Positions 57,285 to 64,000 of a DNA stretch of 64,000 bases are shown piece after piece. Both the position numbers and the translations under genes were made by a program. Under the pieces are notes generated by a model. That model was not told where the DNA came from, ran no database searches, and saw nothing but the letters and a program-made list of their open reading frames with translations. The first letter of the stretch is position 1. Each line of letters starts with the position of its first letter. Source of the DNA: Begonia masoniana (lineage: Eukaryota > Streptophyta > Magnoliopsida > Cucurbitales > Begoniaceae); the NCBI GenBank assembly GCA_022432975.1, contig CM039508.1:51301646-51365645 (forward strand). The letters are read 5' to 3'.

Positions 57285-58664
57285 TGTTAGTGGTTTTTAC
57301 ACACTTACACGCAAGTGCACGTGTCGCTAACAAAGTAATAGAGTAAGTAGAGTATCGATCCCACGAGGATAACGTTAGCTATATTTAAATTGCTATAAAA
57401 CTATGATAAAAATATTAAATTGCTGGACAAAAATTAGAAATAAAATATGAATAATGATGCAATAAAATAAAGCAAGTTGAACTAGGTAAATCAATGAATA
57501 AAGGCCTTGGCTAGGATCGATTTCTTCGTTACGATGATTCTGCTACTAATGCTCTGGTAATGCTCTGCAGCATTATCTAAAAAAAACAGCAAGAATAAAA
57601 ATATTTTCTAGGATTTTGTCGAATTGCCTAGGTAAATTCAAATTAGAATTTCTTTTACCTTGAAAGAATGTAACTAATATTGAATTTTCGATACGTACTA
57701 TTCTTATCGCCAATCAAATTAATGTTAACCACGTTGTAACAATTTAATTCGATTAATTATTCGTGCATCTAAAATTTATATCTATCTGTCGATACAATAT
57801 AAATATGAATAGTCAACCTATCTATCGATATGATCTGACTTAGCAAGTAAATTTCACAAATAATTGTTCAATAGATAATCGCAAAAGCAAACCAAGATCG
57901 TAGCAAAATATCGCAACAAATACTATCGTCCTAACCAAGATTAAAAAGTTTAGCTACGAGACATAATTAAAATAAAACTAACAACAATTTTGTTCATAGA
58001 AAAAAATGCAATAAGAATAGTAAAAAGGAGAGAAGAATTCAGAAACGGCGCTGTGGTCTTTTTCAATCAGGGCTTCTCTGTCGCCTCCTCTCGCTGGAAT
58101 TGCTTGTTACGCCAGAATATCCCTCTTTTTATGGAATTTTTGAATAATAAGTTCCAAGAAAAATATGCAAAATCCATTTCTTCTTTTCTCTCTCCTTTTT
58201 AATTGTATATTCTCTCTTCTCTCTCCTGCGTGGGTCCCCCTTTTATTTTTTATTCCAGAATAGCTCTCTTTCATCAAATTGGATCTTGATCCACGTGTTT
58301 CATTCATCCTTCCAAATCTTCTCTTTTGCATGCCATGTGTCTTCTCCTATTTTCTTCTTTCCAAATTTCTCTTCCTTGATTCTTGCCTTCACTTTCTCTC
58401 CATAAATCTCAGCATTTGAATTCAAATTTTCCACTATAAAAATAACAATCAATTATGAATTTATACAATTCACAATAAAGAGACAAAATCTACTTTTAAG
58501 AGAAAATCTGCATTAAATATATTCAATTCAATCAAAGCACTAATGCTGCAGCATTACATAGCATTTATAGTAAATCCATATCAATTTATTATTACAACCA
58601 CTCAATTCATATAAGTTTTCTTATGTAAAATTAGTATAAAATGACTCTAAAATAAGAGTCATCA
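57285..58664 (-). mobile_element. Solo LTR (1.38 kb) with intact target duplication
   Basis: Begins tgttag and ends tcatca on the plus strand (TG...CA). Exact 5-bp duplications atatg lie at 57280-57284 and 58665-58669. No direct-repeat partner, primer site or coding region is present, so it is best read as a solo LTR left by recombination. A stretch near 57326-57370 (acgcaagtgcacgtgtcgc, then tcgatcccacgaggat) resembles a widely dispersed plant LTR sequence. Minus orientation is inferred from that resemblance. Confidence 0.8.
58642..58661. other. Small inverted repeat at the LTR end
   Basis: TGACTCT, a 6-nt AT loop, then AGAGTCA, three bases inside the LTR terminus. Confidence 0.8.
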
Positions 58665-58669
58665 ATATG

Positions 58670-61600
58670 CAATGGGTCTATGGAGCTCGCAACAATAGAG
58701 TTGCTGTGCTAGTTTTGAAAACCTCACAATTTTGAATTTCGAAGCCTAAAATTTATTTCCCCCACTCAAATATCTTCACTTTACGTTTGCAAGAATAAAA
58801 CTTAAAAGAATTGACGGGGGTATACACAAGTGGTGGAACATGTGGTTATATACATTTTTTAGCACAAGTTGTTCTAGTTATTGCCCTTTTATTTTTTATT
58901 TATTTACATAAATATTTTTTCTTTATTTTACTTCTCTTAAAATACGGAAAGTCGTAAATATTTTATTTCAGGAATACTTCAATTTTCTAACACTTATTAT
59001 AATACATGCTCAGTATCAATCTAAATCAGACATTTCAGAGGTTTATCGACAAACCTCCAATCCAACTTAACTGTAATGGGAAATGCAATCCAAACATCCA
59101 AAAGTCTCGTTGAGACCCGGATAAAGAGAAATAAATAAATAAAATAATTTCCTCAGTGGAACAACTAATGACACTTGAGAAAAGTAAAGAGAAGAACAAA
59201 TGAGGTCCACTCCTCAAAGAGCATAACAAGACTAACGATATGGAGGGAGTCTTTGAGGTGAGCGACTTACTCAGTAAGAAATTTTAAACTATACTCAAAT
59301 GCATATGTTAAATTAGTTTTATCATTTTTTTTAAAGCCATGAACAACTATAAATATTCAGTGTATGTGTTTACATTCTAAAAGTGTTTTCATTTCATTTC
59401 AATTAGACTCCAAGAACCAAGTATTTCTAAATCACTAAATCTTTTACGCTGTTTTTAAAACAGGCTCAACAAGCTATTAGTGAAGCATGTTTGAAAACAT
59501 TGTTACATACTTAGGTAGCTATAAATAAAGTAAGTCTCCACCGTTTTTTTTTTAAAATTGTACTAGTGAAAAATAAAGGTAACTCAAGAACCTCTCTGAC
59601 ACACCATCAGAGAAAGGTGGCGATCCAAAGATTTGACAACACCTCAAGAGTAAGAAAAAGATGAAAAGTGACGACAATCCAAAGATCCAGCCACGTCATT
59701 CGGGTTGCCGACGAGCAAGCTCAGCAACGAAACAACCATTGAATCAAAGAGTGGTCAGTGAACAAGCTTAACGATGACACCACTTAATCACAACATAAAA
59801 AATATTCTGATCAAATTTCGAGATTCGACACTCAAGGAGCATATCATTATCGTCCTATTACCAATTTTTGTTACGTAAAAATAGACAACTTTCACTCCCA
59901 TAAGGTATAAATAATTTGAATCCAATTATTTTGATTGATTGGCTGATGCAGCACAAAACAACTAGAGACTAATACCAGAAAGACTCGACCAGCCCAATTA
60001 GACAATCGGCCCATCAGGCCACACATATAACAAATCAAGAAGAAATACCATGATCTTATAAAATATGCATTTAAACCATATATACATATACATAAAAACT
60101 GATGTGCTAGCGACTAGGCCTATCAGGGTTTTCATAGATGTATATATCCACCAAAAATAGGTTTCTAAAATTATGCTATACAACAGCAGTACAAGATAAA
60201 AACCCCTACGTCAATCGCGACCATAGCCTTACCGACTAGCCGACACGTGCTATTAGCAATATGCACAGGGAACAAGGCATCAAATCTAAGATGCCAAAAA
60301 CAGTGAAATTGTCGGAACCTATAACAAACCCAACATTAAAACCCCAAATCAGAACACAAGGAATAACAGAAGGAAACTATTTGGGGCTAGGAATCCTAAT
60401 CGACGAGAAACCACGTTGAAACCCCAAACAAATATGAAGACAATTAGTAAGTGGATTCTCCATCGACACTTGGAATCTAACCAAGAGACCCCGACAAACG
60501 GTCACAAACTTTGTCAAGGCGATAAAATTTCCCAAGATTAAAAAATTGTGCGGTCAACTGAAACCAACAAGCAGTCGACTGAAATCAGCATGAGTCAATT
60601 GGTCGACCTTAGAGGTCGATACCTTTCCCTCTCGGGTAACCACGTTAGGGCAAGGGTTAACACTTTGAGCAAAGGGTCCACCCTTGACCCTCTCGAGGTA
60701 TGGCAAGTGTCGAACGATCAGTCAGCAATTGCACCCTACGATCAGCTAGGGTCTACACTTGACGAGGTATCAACCCTTGTTCGGCTATGCCACAAATGTC
60801 GACCACTGTGTCAGTTTCTAGCGACAGGAGTAAAATCTTGCCGGCTCTCACGATTTCTGCCTCCAATTAACGCTATAACCTGCATAAACTCTAAATCTAC
60901 CAAAATAACACACAAAAATTTCAAAGGATTTGAGCTTCCAAGCTCGAGTTCGAAATCGACAAAATCCAAACTTTAAAAGTCGAAAACGGGCTTAGAAAAC
61001 GACGTATTGTAAGGGATTGAAGCTAAGACTTTAAAACAAACACGATGTCGACACTAATCGGATGACGAAACATGTGAGCTCTCCTTTCCCCCTCTCCTCT
61101 CTCGTCTCCCCCACGCAATACAAAGGAAAGGAGATCTTCTTTCCTTTATAAATTTTTTAATAATAATAAAAATAAAAATAAATAATATATATACTATCTT
61201 TTTAATGAAAATCCAAAATCTTAGACAAATCTAAAATTTCAACTAAATTTTCACAAATTTAATTGAGAAAAATTACACTTCAAATTAAAAATCACCTGCA
61301 AAAATTTAATTTACTTAACCCAAATTCTGTGACTCAACTAAACGGAAAATTTTTCAAAATTCACCGAAGTTCAAACACTTTAATAATTTCTTTCTAGCAA
61401 ACCCAATGACCAAAATATAATTTATCCAAGGTGAAATTTCAAAAATTCACTACACGGACACTAAAACCAACGGTTTGACCGATTTGACGAAAGTTTACAC
61501 ATAAAGGCCATCGAAGTAAGATAATTTGAGTCAACACTAAACAAGTGACATCGAACAACGTGAAAAATTTAATTAGAAAAAATCATGATAAAAAAATTGG

Positions 61601-61740
61601 CATATATTACAAATTGAGCTTGGATTAAGTGATGTAGGTGAATTAAATTGTCTCATTTAAAATCCAGTAAATTGAGTTTCATTTTCACAAAACCCAAATT
61701 CAAACTCGATCTAACCTAAATTTATCCTCCTTCCCTTCAT
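58670..61740. repeat. Decayed retroelement-like DNA
   Basis: Parts align with 40560-40870 and 43070-43200. 60540-60800 contains three GTCGAC sites and related gtcgat/gtcgaa phrases, reminiscent of the 42.6-kb array. The open frame 60548-60976 has no recognisable domain and falls in this repeat. 61140-61740 is AT-rich. Confidence 0.5.
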
Positions 61741-62087
61741 GTCTACTTTTCCACCAAGCAGCGGCCTCTTGAACTTTCTTTCTGCATCAATGACCATGGA
61801 TTCTGTCATGATAGAACCATCATTTCCCTATGTCGACGATCTTTCCCACTCCATGCTGCATATTTCATCCTTTTCGACAAACCGCGATGACAAGACAAAA
61901 GTTTTATGCTGAGTCGCCCACGTCTCCCTTTGTTGCAAGTTCTTTCTATGTTCTGGCCGCTTCCTTCGCCATGGGTGCTTCTTATGTCGAAGGTGCTCCC
62001 TCGGTTGTGGATACTATCCCACCAGGGTTGTTGGACTTAGTGGACTCGCGAGTCCAGACTTGAGCTTGACTTCACCTGCCATTTGAG
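61741..62087. other. Unassigned sequence
   Basis: A moderately GC-rich stretch with an open frame at 61830-62063 that has no recognised domain. It could be a decayed gene fragment or repeat. Confidence 0.3.
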
Positions 62088-62095
62088 ACTGGGAT
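62088..62095. repeat. Target-site duplication (left) of third hAT-type element
   Basis: actgggat, repeated exactly at 62854-62861. Confidence 0.92.
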
Positions 62096-62853
62096 TAGGG
62101 GTGGGCACGGTCCGGACCGGTCCGGTTCTGGCTTGGAACCGGACCGGCCAGGACAGTTCATGATTTTTTTGCCCAGAGCCATAACCGGCCCTGGGAGGAA
62201 CTGGTACCGAACCGGTTCCTCCCACCAAAATTACTATTTTTTTTTTCAATCCAATCCATCCAAAACTGGATTGTAAAACGGTGTGAGAAGATCAAAGCTG
62301 ACCAGGCGCTTTTCGACTTGGATTGTAAAATGGTGTGAGAAGATCAATCCAACATTGGATTTTAAAAATTTTTGACCAGACAAGCAGAGGTGAGGCGAGG
62401 CAAGCAGAGGCGAGCGTGAGGCAACCAGGCGAGTGCGAGCAGATGCAGCGAGAGCGTAGAAGGCGTGAGGAGAGGCAGCGAGAGCAGAGACGACGCAAGC
62501 AGAAGCAGCGAGAGTGGAGGCGACCAGGCCAGCGCGAGCAGAGGCAGCGAGAGCGGAGGCAGCGCGAGCAGAGGCAGTGAGAGGTAGGGCTTCTGAGTCC
62601 GGCTGCAGGAAGCAGTGTTGAGGAGTAGTTTTAGTTTTTTTTTTAAATTTTTTTAAGTTATCCGACCCAATGGTCGGTTCTCTCGTGGGAATTCCCGATC
62701 TTGGTACGGGGAATCGAGGACCGGACCGCGGTTCCCGATTCCTCAATCCATGGAATCGGGACCGGTTTCATGGCAGACAGAACCGACCAAGAACCGGCTC
62801 GGACCGTCGGTCCGGTCCGATTTTGCAGTTCTGGGCCGATTCTGCCCACCCTA
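62096..62853. mobile_element. Non-autonomous hAT-type element (758 bp)
   Basis: Ends taggggtgggcac (left) and tagggtgggcag (right, inverted), flanked by an exact 8-bp duplication. Subterminal ggtccggaccgg/ggaaccggac clusters occur at both ends. The middle has an imperfect duplication of 'ttggattgtaaaacggtgtg' and a short GA-rich minisatellite (62395-62580) that gives spurious Arg/Gln- or Ala-rich frames. No transposase. Confidence 0.93.
62395..62580. repeat. GCAGCGAGAG minisatellite
   Basis: Irregular 9-18-bp units built on 'gcagcgagagcggaggc'. The periods are multiples of three, hence open frames on both strands. Confidence 0.8.
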
Positions 62854-62861
62854 ACTGGGAT

Positions 62862-64000
62862 AGGCTCATCAGGCCATTCTTTTAACACCTTTACTCTCCA
62901 TCCAATTACCATATTACCTTCATGTTACATCATTTTTATTTTATTATTAAAACTATCAAATAACATCGTAGCAAAATTATGTAAAGAGATGGATTTGGTT
63001 GGTGGTGGGTATTTGTGAGTTGTCATGACTAGGCCTTTTGTGTTGGCCCTGTTGGGTGGTTGCCGAAAACGGAGAATAGGCCACATATGAGGTGCAATCA
63101 TGCTACCAAAGCACTGCAGGCCCCCTCAACCACCTCCTTCCCAACCCCTCATTTCTTTCTTTTTCTCCCTTTTTAGGTTTCCTTTTATATATGCTCGTAG
63201 CTTTAAACATTATCATTATGGAAAACAACAATTATGGAAAGTTTCAATATTTTACCAAATTTATTTGTTTTCATTTTACTTATAAATTTCTTTTTCTTTT
63301 CTTTTGCAACTTTCATAGCTTTAATATGCCCATGATGACGAGATTAAATCTTTTTAATTAAAAATCATAATTTTGGTATAATAATAAAGAATATTATCTG
63401 TTTTTGTATTTGATTTCTTCGACTTTGTTTGGTTTTATTTTGGTAGTAGATTTTTTCGATTTGAACTTAGTTTAAGTTGATTTAGACTCAATTTTGGGTT
63501 GGTTTGGCCGTTTGGGAGAGTCGAAGTGAACTTACAAGAGTATTATACGAAGGCTTATCTCAATTCAATACTTTTTATAAAAAAAACAAGAAAGAATTTC
63601 AGAGAAGGGGTTCTGCCTTATCCATTTGGTTCCTGCTCTGTTTTTCTGGTCAGAATGTGCATGTGGCCAAAACAAAAGAAAAATAAAAAAGACAAGAATT
63701 TGGAGCTACTCTAGTCGTCCATAAGCTACTTCATTTTTTTGAATAATTCCAATTAAACTTTTTATTATTTGCTGTTGATTAGAATAACTATAAAATCATT
63801 ATACAATATTTATAAAATAAACAAGAAATTCAAAAAATTATAATTTTTTTTTTTGCTATTTTTATGTTTATTAAGAAGAAATTAACAAATTTTATATAAA
63901 TAGTATATAAAATTAATTATTATTCATAACATATGACAGTTATTATTGAAAATAATAAGGTTATCCTGAAATTATAGTACACACTTCTCCCATATCTGAA
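62862..64000. other. AT-rich intergenic DNA
   Basis: No gene, RNA gene or element boundary recognised up to the window end. Confidence 0.5.

Noticed and set aside
60548..60976. 142-residue open frame as a gene
   Set aside because: Overlaps GTCGAC-type repeat sequence related to the 42.6-kb array and has no known domain.
62246..62746. Open frames on both strands (Ala/Ser-rich and Arg/Gln-rich)
   Set aside because: They follow a GCAGCGAGAG minisatellite inside a DNA transposon, and are not genes.
1..64000. CRISPR arrays, prophage or bacterial operons
   Set aside because: Repeat arrays seen are minisatellites or transposon subterminal motifs, and the intron-bearing plant genes exclude a prokaryotic source.

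Overview
The window is nuclear DNA of a flowering plant, most likely a eudicot. It is AT-rich, its genes carry short GT-AG introns, and most of it is transposable-element sequence. I cannot fix the genus from sequence alone. Four ordinary host genes are supported: an intronless gene of the plant C2H2-like zinc-finger-related family (20779-21639, +), a PLATZ zinc-binding protein (33548-32594, -, 4 exons), plastid 3-oxoacyl-ACP synthase III (45046-48174, +, 8 exons) and a vacuolar acid invertase (53960-56685, +, 7 exons including the classic 9-nt mini-exon). They are independent genes, not an operon or cluster. KASIII starts plastid fatty-acid synthesis, the invertase splits sucrose in the vacuole, and PLATZ proteins are nuclear DNA-binding regulators. 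|| Left third (1-15 kb): a complete but mutated Ty3/gypsy chromovirus (2832-8498; TSD cccac; LTRs about 2 % apart) sits inside older decayed sequence. It is followed by a 3.5-kb hAT transposon with dead transposase (9617-13117; 8-bp TSD), a degenerate minisatellite, and the LTR of a minus-strand retroelement. A 504-bp Mutator-type foldback MITE lies at 15458-15961 (9-bp TSD). || Middle (20-44 kb): a hAT-type non-autonomous element (22588-27047, 8-bp TSD) appears to carry a host-gene fragment and is itself split by a copia element (23259-26800, TSD cgaat) that has gag and protease only. A complete Cassandra TRIM with 5S-rRNA-like LTRs (28419-29241) sits inside a member of a long-LTR family. A three-layer nest follows at 35.7-40.3 kb: a decayed copia on the minus strand, interrupted by a second copy of that LTR family, itself interrupted by a Pack-MULE (37582-38737) carrying exon 1 of a chloroplast phosphoglycolate phosphatase gene. 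A third copy of the LTR family (50696-52709) preserves the unoccupied Pack-MULE site. || Right third (44-64 kb): KASIII and the invertase are separated by repeat-derived DNA. Downstream lie a solo LTR (57285-58664, TSD atatg), decayed retroelement sequence and a third hAT-type element (62096-62853, TSD actgggat). || No rRNA array, convincing tRNA, CRISPR array or bacterial-type system was seen. The features of most interest are the captured host-gene fragments, the shared tail and hairpin of the gag-protease copia family, and the nested insertions that can be dated against one another.
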